A stretch of 64,000 bases of DNA from Echria macrotheca (lineage: Eukaryota; Ascomycota; Sordariomycetes; Sordariales; Schizotheciaceae), in the NCBI GenBank assembly GCA_030411725.1, contig MU839844.1, forward strand, positions 186,001 through 250,000, given 5' to 3'. Numbering within the stretch: the first letter of the stretch is position 1; every line of letters starts with the position of its first letter. The position numbers and the translations under genes are program-made. The notes beneath the pieces were generated by a model. It searched no databases. It saw only the letters and a list, made by a program, of their open reading frames with translations, and had not been told where the DNA came from. This document shows positions 22,551-34,961 of this stretch, one piece after another.

Positions 22551-25500
22551 AGCGCCTGCCTTGCGGACAGCGGAAGCACAACTCGAAACGACTCCTCTCA
22601 TCAGACTCGCGGGACGGTGGCCTTGATCCAACTCGACGCATCCGGCCTCGATTCGGCTAGGACACCAGCTTCGTGCCGTAGCGGCCGAATGATTGACCAA
22701 CCGCTTCTCATCCGGTCTATGGATCTATGGGATGAAGCTTTGGCAGTGAATGAGGGAGAGTGTGGTGGCTGTATTAATATGCGGACTGTATATAATCATC
22801 ATGTAAGATCAGTTTGAAGAAGCGATGACGGATGGAATAGAAGAGGTTCTATACGCCAACATTAGACCCTTCCATTACTACGGCTTTGAACTGACGGGCG
22901 AGACCTCATATGCATCTATGGCCACTCAGTCGGATCCATTCGCCGCTCGTCTTTAGTCATCAGTCTAGGCCAGCCGAGACTGATTATTTTGGGCCAGCTG
23001 CTCGCATCCATCTCCACGGCCACCCGGCCTGAGATGTGATCCATGAGCCCCCCACGTGCCTCCTCAAGTCAGATGGCAAGTTCCAGCCGGGAAGCATGTC
23101 TTGCAGCAAATTTTGTGTTGTTGCCCTGCCTGTCAAGGTGCCAGCTTGCTGACCCCGTGGGCTTACTCATCAGGGATCTGGTGAGAACGCATCTGCGGTC
23201 CGCAGTCTGCAGGAAACCCCCCGGGTCTGGGGAATCAGTGGTGACAGTGGAGCCCCCTGAATTCATGATGGAGCCACTTCTAGATCTTCAATCGCAACTA
23301 CATACCTCAATGTCACCGGACTGGGCGGCGATGGCGTTATCATGACCTCGTATTTCCCCTTGAACGTGTAGTGGCTGGGAGATGAAATTGTGTGGGCCCC
23401 ATATCAGGTACGCTGCCCTTTTGGATTCAGCGCGGCTCTGTCAGGTCAAGCGTGTTCACGATGAATTCAACAAGCTGTGACTGCGCTGATATCAGCTTGC
23501 CTGCCCTCGGCCAGCCGGAGTCATGCGTGCGACGACCGACATGGCAGGTCGGTGCTCCGATATCTGTTCCAGGTTCTGGAAAGACCTCGTGATGTGGCTA
23601 TCTTGGTCGAGAAAATGGCTTGGGTTCGAGCAGTGGCATCTCGGCCCGCGATTCCTGTTTCCTCGACCAACCAGGACAGAAGTTGCTGCCTGCGGACCTG
23701 TGATTTCGTGAGGCGCCCGGGGCAGATGCAGCCACAAGGCGTGGGGACCCTGCGGGCGGTTGGGGCGGCCGAGACACCAAATCTCATCACGACACGCTGG
23801 AATCTTGGACCTTTTGTGCTTCATTTCCGTCCGCTGGGCCACCGGGATGCGGCTAGCCATGGCGAATACGGGTCGTCCCGGGGATATGGAGATGTACACT
23901 AGTTCCAGTGTTTCACAAGACGTCAAGCGGAAGTTCCGCCGCCAAGGGACCATCTTCGCTTGTGGCGTTGCGGATGGAACTTGGCTTTCTTGGCGGGCGG
24001 AAGTAAGCTTTTGTCTCAGCGAGAATTAAGCGATCCAGGTCGCTGGGACCTCACTTGGCTTCCTCAGCGTCCCTGGCAACATGCAACAACACCTTGCCAA
24101 GATTTCGAGACACCGACTTGCCCACGCCTTGGGTTCTCCGGCGCTCCACACTGCCCTACGCGTCCCGAGATAGAGGTTGCCGGTATTGCGGCGCAGAGCT
24201 GGATGTGTTTCCGTCCCAAGCGGCGGCCCACGAAGCCCGATCGACTTTCTGGAGGGGTTCCTCTCCCTGGGTAAACGCAAATCGGCTCCGGGAATACGGC
24301 CGTGCATCGATAGGTGAAAAGAGAGAGGCGCTTGCTGCTCATTGTTGCGAATGCCAGAATCAGGGTCGCTAACAATCGGGAATGCCCCGGCCAATGCAGT
24401 TCGTCGAGCTCGACTACACGTACATACAAACCAGCATCCGGGAAAAGATCAACCGTAAGGTAGGGTGGTATCCGGTTAAAAGCAGACCATGTGGCGGCCC
24501 CCGGATAGCTTTAATTGTACCTGGAAGCCTGGAATTGGCGGAGGACTTTACTGTGTAACTTGGGTGTCGATGTGCTTGGTGAACGGAACCGAGGCCGGTG
24601 GCGTGCCGGGTTTCCCATCTTTCTGTTCTCTCACGAACATACTAAGCCTGGGTTGGAAGTGTATCTGACAGCGAAACTGGATATCTCGAATTGATTTGTT
24701 GGTGCTTGTCATTTCAGGCAACCAGGCACTTTGTTCCCCGCACCTGACACCCCAACTCTCCGCATCGCGTCTTCCCATCTTCGACCCTTTCGGCACATCT
24801 TGCCGTGGGGCGCGCAGGGGCGACCCGCGTTGTCTCGAGAAATGACAAGGGCTTATTTTTGCAGAATCCTGCACTCGCCAAACTCAAGACGCGTCAGACG
24901 AGCTGGTTTGACCTGGCGAACTGGTGGTTGCGGTCCCGCTGCTGTCCAAATGAACGTCGCCCGTCCCGAGCTTCGATAGGGTTTCTCGACGTCCCAAACC
25001 AACAAGTCCCTCCGTCTTGCAGGATTCCGCATGGAACAGATTCCGATTCCGCCACGGACTGCTGGCCAGTAGAAAGGCGGCGTGTAGGTTGGTACACACT
25101 AGATCGACAGTGCTGACTATCGGCCCGAGACCTTCCTTGCCTGGACATCCATGTAGCTCACGGTGACCACCACCATGGGGCCCCGCATACCCGCCCCAAG
25201 CCCAGTCTCTGGCCTTGCGCCTGGCCATGTTCACCATCGCGTCGACTTCCAGACCTGGCCGTGCTCGCACGTCAATGAGCGGTCCGCCGACCCGAACGAC
25301 ACCCTGGCTGGTCCTGATGCTGGGGAAAGGAATCGCCTCTGTGAGGAGACGGCGCTGGGGCTACCTATCTGGGAGCCCAACCAACCACCCGTCTGTCTGG
25401 GTGGCCACACACAACCGTAGTTACCCGCCGCTCGTCCGGCGTATGCGTCCCGTCTCGCGCGTCTCGTCAATATATACATAGCGTGGGCATGCCCATCCAC

Positions 25501-25588
25501 AGACTTGACCTTTGTTGCTCCCCAGCCAGGACCTTCGACGGCCAGGAACACCACCGCCCCTTGTGCGTACGACTCCTCGACAGCAATC
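22551..25588. other. 3-kb spacer upstream of the sugar porter
   Basis: Open frames here are short and unrelated to any family recognised, with no paired splice sites extending them. The right-hand few hundred bases should be the transporter promoter. Nothing else is seen. Confidence 0.55.
25471..25476 (+). promoter_or_regulatory. TATA-like box of sugar porter gene
   Basis: TATATA lies 118 bp upstream of the ATG at 25589. The position suits a TATA element with a short 5' UTR; there is no further proof. Confidence 0.4.
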
Positions 25589-27323
25589 ATGGGCAAAGAC
25601 ACCTTTGAGCTCGCCGGGCGCGAGTGGCCCAGGGTGACATGGTACAAGATGAAGGGCATGCGGACTGTCTACCTCACTCTTTGGGCTGCCATGCTGACGT
25701 CGGCTACGAATGGTGAGCACCTTGGATTCGTGTCTCAGCTGTGTTACTGACAACCTGTAGGATACGATGGTTCGCTCATGAACGGTCTCGAGGCTATCCC
25801 CTCGTGGAATGACAGTATGTTGTCTCATCCTGTATCGCCTGGGTGTCACTAACTCTTGTAGACTTTGGTAATCCTCTCGGAAGCGGCCAGATTCTGGGTG
25901 CTATCACCGCGTCTATGTCTATCGGTTCCATGATCGCTATCCCCTTCGTCCCGTATACCGCAGATCTTCTTGGTCGCCGCACTGGTGTCGTGATCGGCTG
26001 CTCGATTATGATCTGTGGCGTTGCTCTCATCTGCATCGGTTTCCACGTCGCACTTTTCATCGTTGGTCGACTCATCCTTGGCTTTGGCATCGCCATTGCC
26101 CACGTACGTTTCAGCCTTCTTCCCCAGCTCTGGCGTGGCTGACTTTGCTGTAGGGCTCTGCGCCGCTACTAATCGCCGAACTCGTGCACCCACAACATCG
26201 GGCCATCTACAGCACCATCTACAACACGCTGTGGTATGCCGGGTCGCTGATTGGGTCCGTCGTCGCCTTTGGCACCTCCCATCTTGAAGGCCAGTGGGCG
26301 TGGCGTGTGCCCTGCATGCTGCAGGCCATTCCTTCCATCGTTCAGATGATCTTCATCTGGACCGTGCCCGAGTCTCCTCGATGGCTCATCTCCAAGGGCA
26401 AGGATCAGAGAGCCAAGGAGATCCTCGCCTACGTCCACGCCCAAGGCAACATTGACGACGAGCTTGTCAACGTCGAGTTCCACGAGATCCAGCAGACCAT
26501 CAACCTCGAGCTGGAGTACGAGAAGACCTCGTGGAAGGAGCTTTGGGCCACGCCTGGAAATCGCCACAGACTGCTCATTCTCATCTCGATCGGTTTCTTC
26601 TCGCAATGGTCCGGCAACGGCATTGTGTCTTACTTCCTGCCCATCATCCTGAACCTTATCGGCGTTACGGACAAGACTACGCAGCTCGAGATCAACATCT
26701 ATCTCTCGGTTGTCCAGCTGGTTTCGGCCGTCGGCATCTGCTTCTTCGTTGACAAGATTGGACGGCGCCCGCTCTTCATCACGTCGTGTATCGGTATGCT
26801 GGTCACCTTCATTGCCACCACGATTGCTCTGGCTCGCTACGACGCAAGCCTCCCTGAGCTCAACACGGCTGCCAGCAACACGGTCATTGTCTTCATCTTT
26901 TTATACTACATCATGTACAACCTGGGCTTCTGCGGTCTCCTCGTTTCGTACTCGACCGAGATTCTGCCGTATCGCATCCGCGCCAAGGGTCTCACCGTCA
27001 TGTTCTTCTGCGTCGACCTCAGCCTGTGGTTCAACCAATACGTCAACCCCATTGCGCTGCTCTCGATTGGCTGGAAGTACTACATTGTCTACTGCATCTG
27101 GCTCGCCTTCGAGCTCTTTGTGGTTGTCAAGTGGTATCTCGAGACCAAGAACACGCCGCTCGAGGAGATCGTCAAGTTCTTCGACGGAGACGCCGCTATC
27201 ATCGGCGGCGATGCTGCCACGGCCAAGGCCCGCCACCTCGCTGGAGAAGAAGAGCCCGAGGTTGTGCAAGCCGAGGGTGAGAAGACTGCTGCCCCTGTCA
27301 CGACGACTGAAACTCGGGTTTAG
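25589..27323 (+). CDS. MFS sugar porter (hexose/lactose-permease-like)
   Basis: Plasma-membrane proton-sugar symporter of the sugar porter family, 529 aa. Four exons: 25589-25712, 25761-25814, 25862-26103 and 26154-27323; introns are 47-50 nt. TM1 holds GYDGSLMNGL. Loop motifs are ADLLGRRTG (loop 2-3), PESPRWLISKGK (loop 6-7), DKIGRRPLF (loop 8-9) and ETKNTPLEEI after TM12. GRLILGFGIAIAH joins GSAPLLIAELVHPQHR across intron 3, the expected TM4-TM5 sequence. Substrate cannot be read from sequence; the SQWSGNGIVSYFLP stretch in TM7 and the ETK tail resemble fungal lactose-permease/cellobiose-type transporters. The C-terminus is Ala/Glu-rich and cytosolic. It converges with the cellobiohydrolase gene 2.1 kb away, so uptake of cellulose-derived sugars is a reasonable inference. 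Confidence 0.92.
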
Positions 27324-29436
27324 ATGTAGGATGTTAGGTAGGGTGGTGTGTTGGTTATGAAGCTGGTTGATTGTGGGTGGTATAAAGTGCGTATTAGTTT
27401 GAATAATAATGCCATGAGCGAGTTTCTCAAGATTTGCAAGTCATCACCATTGTGAACGAGTTAAAGACGCGTAGAGGAACACGAGGGGAAGCGAGGTGAG
27501 GAGGAATGGGTGGGGTAGCTGCATTCTGCATGTCGGCGAGATGGTAGGGCGGCTCGGCCGGTGTGAATGGTTTAGATATCTTCCCGGTTGAGGGTGGGTT
27601 TGCGAACCGCTTTTTGCCGGAGGAGCGAGTCGCGCTCCAGTAGCGGCACGGGAACGTGGGGATCCGGCCGGCCGGTCTTATCGGTGGATTTGCTCTCGGG
27701 GGTGGAAGTCCCCGGACATCGCTTCTCCTTTTTCCATTCTTGCCGTCTACCTAGTCATCGATCGTCTCTTCGTGGGACTCATACCCTAGTGGTTTTCTTA
27801 TCAAGGGCAGTAGCAAAATGGAAAGAGGGGGGTTAATGGTAACTCTGGTACGGCATGGGTTGCAGAAGGGCTGGGTAGTACTTCTAAAAAGTGAGAACCC
27901 TGTGAGAACCTGTGAGAATCACCGAAACCAGAAAACTGGACTGTATGGCTTAATGCTGGCGAATGGGGACATGGAGGCATTTGATGATCTGAACGAGGAT
28001 GAAGAAGCCTAGGTAACATTAGGTAAGGAGGCTCAGGACGTGAAGTGCCGGACGGTCTAGACTAGGACCTTGAGGCAGCACACACTCACCTTGTGGATCT
28101 TTGTACAGGGTCAAGTAACGTCAATCGTCGGGTCCTAGGGTAAATTCCGCGCAAAACTTCAGGCACCTTGGAGTTAAGAATCATGCGCGTGGCATCAAAT
28201 GCATTGTCACAAAATATTGTTCAGGTTAGGTACGGTCCGGTGATGTCGATGTGCAGGTTCTCATCCCGTGACGAAAACTTCTCACTTCCCAATGGCTATG
28301 GCCGAGTTATAGCTATTTCCGGATTTAAATAAAATAACTTGTACTATTAGAGAATTCCGTAACAACCTGTCGTCTCTGCCGCCGGAGCCGCCGCGGCACA
28401 GCTCCCGATTCGAATGCAACTGGCTCCGCTAACTTGGCTAGCTCAGCGTTAGCTGGACTGAGACCTTCCCCTAGAAGGGGTATAACTTGGGCCTTTCGCA
28501 ACTGCAGGGCGAGGTTGTGATTTCAACGAAAAGAAACAACATGGACACGGCCCGGTATGGCCGGGTTGGCTAACCATGCTGGAAACGACGTCATACGACA
28601 TCTATGAAGACGAAGAAAGCTTAGGAACCTACTGGTGCTCAGATAAAGCATGTCGAAACCTTTTTTCGGTTGCCACAGGGGCTTTGTGGAATAGAGGACT
28701 ATTCTCCGGTTCAGGCGTCTTGGCAAAAGAAATCAAGGGCAAGCTTTGGAAGCGCAGTTACAGGTAGAACGATCTATTCGGGAACATACTGGAGACGTAT
28801 CGAAACGTTGTTAGAGAGTAGATCGGAGGAAAGTGACGGGATAAAATTGGTGCGAGCAAGTATATTGTACGATACTGCTGACAGCTCTTGGTGTTCTGTG
28901 GGGGTTTTCGAGGTATCTTCGGTTGCAACTCATTTGAATTCAAACCTACGCACCTCCCGAAGGCTCGCAAGTTCGAGAGGAGAGCTTCAGCGGATGGAGG
29001 GGGGCTCAGGGTTAGGGTCTAGGGTCTGGAAGCGCTAACCTCGCCAACACGTTCCTGCCTCGCTCCTTCCTTAGGTAACTTAACTGAGCAAATTTTGACG
29101 ACACTCGGTTGGGCCTCGCATCATCTCAACACAAAAACCCCGCCTCTACTCTGGTATCACCACGATGAAGCCAAATGATCATACCATCGCGACATTTGCG
29201 AGCTGCTCCAGAAAGACACAATCACAAACCGGCCACAGCAACGGATCATCGACGTAAACGATATATACGACGCTATGTATATACACCAGAAGGTACTACA
29301 GCAACGAGTGATGGATAGCTAGATGTCCAGGTAGGCAGACCACCAAGTTTCCATCCCGCCCCGCCTCGCACCGTTTTTTCCCTGTCCTTTTCTTGTCTTG
29401 TTATCCCCCTGACGGAAGAACCTAGGATAAAACAAC
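27324..29436. other. Convergent spacer between sugar porter and GH6 gene
   Basis: It holds both 3' UTRs. Three close imperfect copies of GTGAGAACCT occur near 27889-27917. Around 28420-28465 there is a small inverted pair (CCGCTAAC and GTTAGCTGG). No coding frame is supported. Confidence 0.5.
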
Positions 29437-30726
29437 TTAGAAGGACGGCACGGCGTTCTTGAGGAGCATCTCGAAGTAGGCCTGGTTCCAGGTACCGGCC
29501 TCGGGCGAGGGCTTGTAGGCGTCCGACTTGCCGCAGAAGCTGTCGTAGCGCGTGGCCGAGCTGTCGCTGGTGCCGTCGGACTCACCGCCGGGCTTGACCC
29601 AGACGAAAGCATCGGCAAGATCAGAACCGGTGTCGGCGGTCGGGCGAACACCGAAACCGGCGCCGTTGACGTTGCACCAGTCACCCCACTCAGCACGGAG
29701 ACCCGTAACACCGTTACGGCCGGTATCGACGATGGCGTGGTTGGGCATGCCGGCGGTCTTGAGGGCATCGCCGAACTTGGTGATGTACGTCTTCTCGTTC
29801 TGGCACGAGTTGTACTTGGCGTCCGACTTGGTCGAGAACTCACCGGGGCTCAGGTCCCTGATTTCCTGTTAGTTTTGAGTCTACCTCTTGCAAAAAGCTG
29901 ACTTACCAGGCGTTCCAGCCGGCGACGTTGGTCGAAATACCACGGAGCTGCTTGGGCTTGCCGGCCGAGGTGTAGGCCTTGGCGAGCTCCTGGGCACCGG
30001 GCTTCAGGTTGGCATCCCAGCCGAGCCAGCCACCGTGACCAGCGTCCATGTACATGATGACGTTGGGCAGGTTGAGGTTCTTGAGCGCGTACGCAACACC
30101 ATCGCGGTAACCCGAAGCCGAGTTCTTGCACGTCGTGAGGTCGGAGTTGGTGACCAGGTTGGGAAGCGAGTCGGGCTCGATGACGAGGGCAAAGGCCGTG
30201 TTGGGGTGGGCCTTGAGGATCGACACGATCTCTGCGGCGGCGGTTAGTCTTGTTCCGAGACAAAAAAAAAACGGGGCAACTTACTGTCGATGTACTGGGT
30301 CTTGTACTTGCTGATCTCGCCGACCTTGAGCTCACCATTGGAGGCCTTGGCGGCGCAATCACGGCCGGGGAGATCGTAGATGACGAGACCCAGGATGTTC
30401 TCGCACGGAACGTCCTCGAGCGCGGGCTCGAGCTTGCCGATGTTCTCGATGGTGTCGAGCCACAGGAAGCTACCGACGTCGGCAACCTTGGCGGCGGCAT
30501 CAGCCAGGCTGGAGTCGGACAGCTGCTTGACGGCGTCCTCGACCTCCTTGCGGTAGAAGCTGTTGGGGTGGAGGGTGTACTTCTTCCAGATGTTGGTGCT
30601 GGCGTCGAGGGTGACGGCCGACGAGCAGCCCGCGGCGCGCTTGGCCGGCTGCTCCAGGGTCGTCGGCGACGGCGCGGCGAGCACGGCAGCGGCGAAAGCC
30701 AGCAGGGCAGACTGGGATAACTTCAT
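29437..30726 (-). CDS. Secreted cellobiohydrolase, glycoside hydrolase family 6 (Cel6), no CBM
   Basis: Extracellular inverting cellulase releasing cellobiose from non-reducing chain ends. Three exons: 30726-30285, 30231-29907 and 29857-29437; introns are 53 and 49 nt; 395 aa. The signal peptide MKLSQSALLAFAAAVLA is followed directly by the catalytic domain; there is no N-terminal CBM1 or Ser/Pro/Thr linker. GH6 marks are IYDLPGRDCAAKASNGE (D123, the general-acid position), LVIEPDSLPNLVTN (D168), the MDAGHGGWLGW loop, ISTNVAGWNAW and WVKPGGESDGTSD near the C-terminus. The protein ends NQAYFEMLLKNAVPSF. All key residues are intact, so it should be active. It may be an endo- or exo-acting member; the loops that would decide are not diagnostic by eye. 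Confidence 0.94.
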
Positions 30727-30818
30727 GTTGTCGGCGATGGATTGCACTCCACGGCTGCAGATGAAGTGTTGGGCCTGGACAGGAGAGTTCGGACGAGACG
30801 AGGGGTGGGCGGTCGAGC

Positions 30819-30824
30819 TTTATA
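30819..30824 (-). promoter_or_regulatory. TATA box of GH6 gene
   Basis: TATAAA on the minus strand, about 95 bp upstream of the GH6 ATG, as expected for a strongly inducible secreted enzyme. Confidence 0.5.
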
Positions 30825-31962
30825 CCGGGACGAACGCGCTTGGCACTGCCGAGATGTCTGACGAGCTGGCTCCCGGGAGCTAGGGGTGGCACGCGTGCCG
30901 CCCGCTTCGAGAAGGAGCTTACATGGCATCGCAATCAGGAAGACAGGGCCGTCAGGCTCGCGAGGCCCACGGGCTCGGCCTCGAGGTTCCGAGGGGCAGT
31001 TGAGCCGCCGCCGAGCAACTGGCCGCTGGATATGGGATGCGGGGCTCATGGCAGATGCCGAGTTGGACGAGTGGTCCGTTCCCCGATCTCATCGCCTCTG
31101 CCATATGGATCTTTCATTTGTGGTCAGGCAAGGGCAGCCGTGCCGCTGGTCGATTGGTCATGAGGCCCGGCGAGAAAGTGTGGGGAAGGTTGTACCTGTT
31201 CTGGCAATCTGGGGTATTATCCCATCTCATGCACCCCCCTTCGCCGACTGCCTCCGGTACGGCCACCACCTATCAGACGGGGCCCGGCCCTTGCAGCGTG
31301 TTACCGTCTACCATTGCAATAAGGTTGTGGGGAAGCGCCCAGCTTATAGCTCAGCTTAAAAGCCGCCACTGGCAGTTGGGGTTCGCATACAGCCAGCCGC
31401 GTCGAGCACCCGTTCAACGCCAAGACAATATGCGGAGACGGAGTCGACATGGCGGCTGGATGATTGTTCATGGTGCCATCTGTCACTCGGTGGCGGGCTG
31501 GATGTTGCCATCTCCTTGTTGTTGTCAAAGGAGTGAATGCCATATGGACATTGGACGGTCTTGGAGTTATTCGGATTTGTCGTTGCCATTCCCAGATGGT
31601 GATCTGGAAGTTTATTGAGGTTCGTGCGGGGAATCGCCAATCGCCAATCGACCCCGACAAGCCTTGTTGGCAGTGGGGGAGGACTAGACCAGACTAGAAG
31701 GGGTGCGTGTGGGCATGGTAAGGCTCGCCAGTATTGCCTGTCTAGGCTGGGCTCTGCTGCTGCTCGCCTCTCCCATATTCGCCAAGCGGCAGTTGATGGG
31801 GTGGGCTCAATCTAAGGCCCCTGAAACAGCCGCGACGGGGAGTCCTGTCCGCCGTTTTTTGCCCTCCAGAGAGAGACAGAGAGTGGAAAAATTTAGAGTG
31901 GTGAGGCGGTTTTTAATTGAGCCCATTGTGGGTTGATTAGCCGGTATTGGGGGGTTAACAGC

Positions 31963-31984
31963 GGGGGACGGGGGACGGGGGACG
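31963..31984. repeat. (GGGGGAC)3 tandem repeat
   Basis: Three contiguous units of the heptamer GGGGGAC lie in spacer DNA. Confidence 0.85.
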
Positions 31985-32531
31985 GAGATACAACAGTGTT
32001 CCGCGCGAATGAAATAAACAAGCACACGGGCCGCGGGTTTGGGGAATCGGCTGGCTCATGTGCTGCTTGCTGTCCCGGCTAAACGGCGCGGATCTGTCGT
32101 TTGCTTTGTTTTCACTGTTCATCGGCGCGGAAGGTGGGAGGTGGTCCGTTCGGGAGGAGGAGGAGGTTACCTATATGTGCTCGGTTAGGTGGTTACCCAA
32201 ATGCAGATGTGTTGTTTGGGGAGAGAGAGTTCTAGATCGTCTTGTGAAAGTGTAGGCGAATGTCTTGTGTGGGATAAGACTCGGAGTGTTTTTTGACGGG
32301 TCTTGGGGGAGAGGATAATTCGGGTGCCGAACCGGGGGAATTTTCCGGCTGCGACTTATGTAAGTGGCCCGTGGGGCGGGCCCTGTTCTTGGGGATTTCG
32401 CTTTGGGAGTATCTTTTTACGTGATGAACATCTGGTCTGCTGCTTGATACGTGGATGATGTGGATAGTTACTTTTTATGTGTGAGTGTTGGGTTGGGTTG
32501 ATTCGTCTTGTTATTCTGTTTCGCTAGACCC

Positions 32532-32541
32532 TACCTAGGTA
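32532..32541. repeat. TACCTAGGTA palindrome, copy 1 of 3 exact
   Basis: A perfect 10-bp palindrome in spacer DNA. Exact copies recur at 34474-34483 and 34952-34961; near-copies occur at 5804, 19859, 28012, 33718 and 50816. Confidence 0.8.
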
Positions 32542-34473
32542 TGGTTAGTTATTATCTGCTGGGGACAATGGTACCAAGGCCAAAAGACTCAGTGCAACGC
32601 TTCTTATGTATATACTACCGTAACTAGGGGATATACAGTGGCAACGTGGGTATGGTCTAAGAGGTAGGTAGTATTTGATTGTGGGCGTCGTTCTTGTTGT
32701 GTCTTGGGCTGACAGCGGTTGCCTTGCCTCGCTTCGTATGGACCCGGTAAGGTCGGCCGGGTTTGGGACGGAGGAGGGAGGGCGCTCGGAAGTTGGTTGT
32801 CCGTTGTGGGATTGTGTTAATCAGCTGGGTGCCGGGTGGCGTGCCGATCTTTTGTTTGAATTCCCGGGGGTGGGTGGTATACAGCTAGTAGGGGGTCTAG
32901 GCGACTTCTTTGTATTGGGTTGTTTGGATGACTACCTGTAGGTGGGTAGTCGAGATACGGAAAACAAGGGGTTGGTGTATGTGCGAGTATCGGAGTGTTG
33001 TCTAGACTGTATGGTTTTCATATCGCTATTGTTCACGTGTAGTTTCTTTGGATTTGCATTATGCTGGCATGTAAGACCTCCAACATCTGCGAGCTTGAAT
33101 TACTCCTGAGACTGTGTGTTTGGTATCAATGGTGACGGGGATATCTTTCATCAGGGGACGAGGGGAATTGCATAGTCCCACACCTGGCTGAATGCTTATC
33201 AGCCGCTTGCCCAGTTGCCTGTGCAGGAGGTCAAGATGACGACTGGTAGGGCACACAATGAAACGAAACCCGGTAGGTATGCTTTTTGGGGGTGAGGAAT
33301 GAGAAGATGGAGAGGAGGTAGACGTGCTATAAATTCACCGTTCCTTTAGAGGAATCTCCTGATGCTCCCTGAGATGCTAGGCATTTTCATGGTATACAGT
33401 TTGATTCGAGTATGTATGGCGTGAATAGTATACCGGAAGCATATTGTTGATGGAGGGTATCGGTCGGCCTTTCTTTCAGCTTCAAATGACTGCCTCTCGC
33501 CTTCGGAGGGGGGGCACGGGAGGGCGTCGAAGATGTCAAGTGGTGGTGTATTTTGTTTTTCTTTTTTGCAGGGGCAGACATACTATCAATGCCCATAGGG
33601 ACAAAATCATTCCACAAGGCCCTCTTGTCAACGAAGGGAAGCCTGCTCCTCTGCGATAGCTGACCCGCGAGTATTCACTTATCGCTGCTGCTAACCGGTT
33701 TGGATCCTGCCCCAAGTATACCTAGGCACGAGGAGTAAAATCAGTCGCTACTATACGGTTTCGTGTGTTCCCTGCATTGTGTTATGGCAGGGTAAAACTC
33801 TTACCTTGTCCAGGACTGCTTGCGGTTCATATCCTTGTGCTGTGTTGATCGTGTCAGGGACTGAGTCGCATCCCGATTCATGGAGGCACTGATAAGCTGG
33901 GTATCAACCAGCGGACAAGAAATCTTCCTTACACATGCCTAGGCCACTTAACAAGTTCAGAGGCTCGGGGACGTAATATCCTTAGAATCCGAACGAACGA
34001 CTCCGACCCCCTGCCCGCTGCGGATCTACTGTAGCCAAAACCGTCACTGGCTACCAAGAGATGCATGTGGCCAAGCAATACTAGCAACATGTGAGCTGGA
34101 ATATTGTACCGTCAGGCATATACATACAGGACAATCCACCCCCATGAGAGTTTCCAGATCTCATCGAATCCACTGTCTCCGTCTCGACTGGCTTTTAGGT
34201 ATCGAAGGCATGAATGAAAGAGCGCAGGAGAACGTCATCTACCTCACCGTCTCCGCACCGTATTGTCAGTCCGAAGATGGTATTGTACAGCGCGGTCTAA
34301 GTAATTGCGCGCCCTGCAATGCCCTCTTCGTACTGAAAGTAAGGAGCGGGACGGTGGGGTGGATGCCTTTCTTGCTGTATCCTTTTCCCTCTTGGCTTCG
34401 ACACTCAACTCTCACTATACGCCTGGCAGGATATCACACGTTGATGAACCGGGCGACCGAGAAGCAACTTCCC

Positions 34474-34483
34474 TACCTAGGTA
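34474..34483. repeat. TACCTAGGTA palindrome, copy 2 of 3 exact
   Basis: Exact copy of the palindrome at 32532-32541, in spacer DNA. Confidence 0.8.
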
Positions 34484-34951
34484 CATACGGATGGAATTTC
34501 TTCAATCTGTTGAGAGGGAGTTGCTTTTGCAGAGGCTGGCCGAGTTCAGCTAGGAACTTCCGCCTCCAAGCCGCTTCGCTGGTGCTGATTGGAGGTGAGC
34601 ATATACCGCTGACGAGGCTGCTTTTTGTCCAAGCAGTGCTGGTCAGCGCTGTATACTCAGCTTCTGCCGTGCTTGAGAGGTGGCATGAACTCGGATGTTC
34701 CTTTCTGCATTTGGTCAATCACTACACAGGGCTTTCTTTGTTGGGGTATGAGAACGGCCTAGGGGTTTGAGCAGCTTCATCCAGCTTATCGACTCTTTTG
34801 GAGCTCTGGCTGATCTAGGTTAGTCGAGTGCCGGGTTTTATTCGATCTGGAGGATCTTGGTTTCCTTCTCCGCGACTTCTGCGGGTCAACGCTGGGTAGA
34901 AATGCGGTAGCGGCTGCAGGTGTGAGTCGTGGAGGTGTAGGGACAGATAAC

Positions 34952-34961
34952 TACCTAGGTA
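34952..34961. repeat. TACCTAGGTA palindrome, copy 3 of 3 exact
   Basis: Exact copy of the palindrome at 32532-32541; it lies about 290 bp from the stop of the OST3/6 gene. Confidence 0.8.

Noticed and set aside
34144..34770. 208-aa plus-strand frame near 34 kb
   Set aside because: Contains no family motif; hydrophobic stretches are irregular and a TACCTAGGTA spacer palindrome sits inside it.
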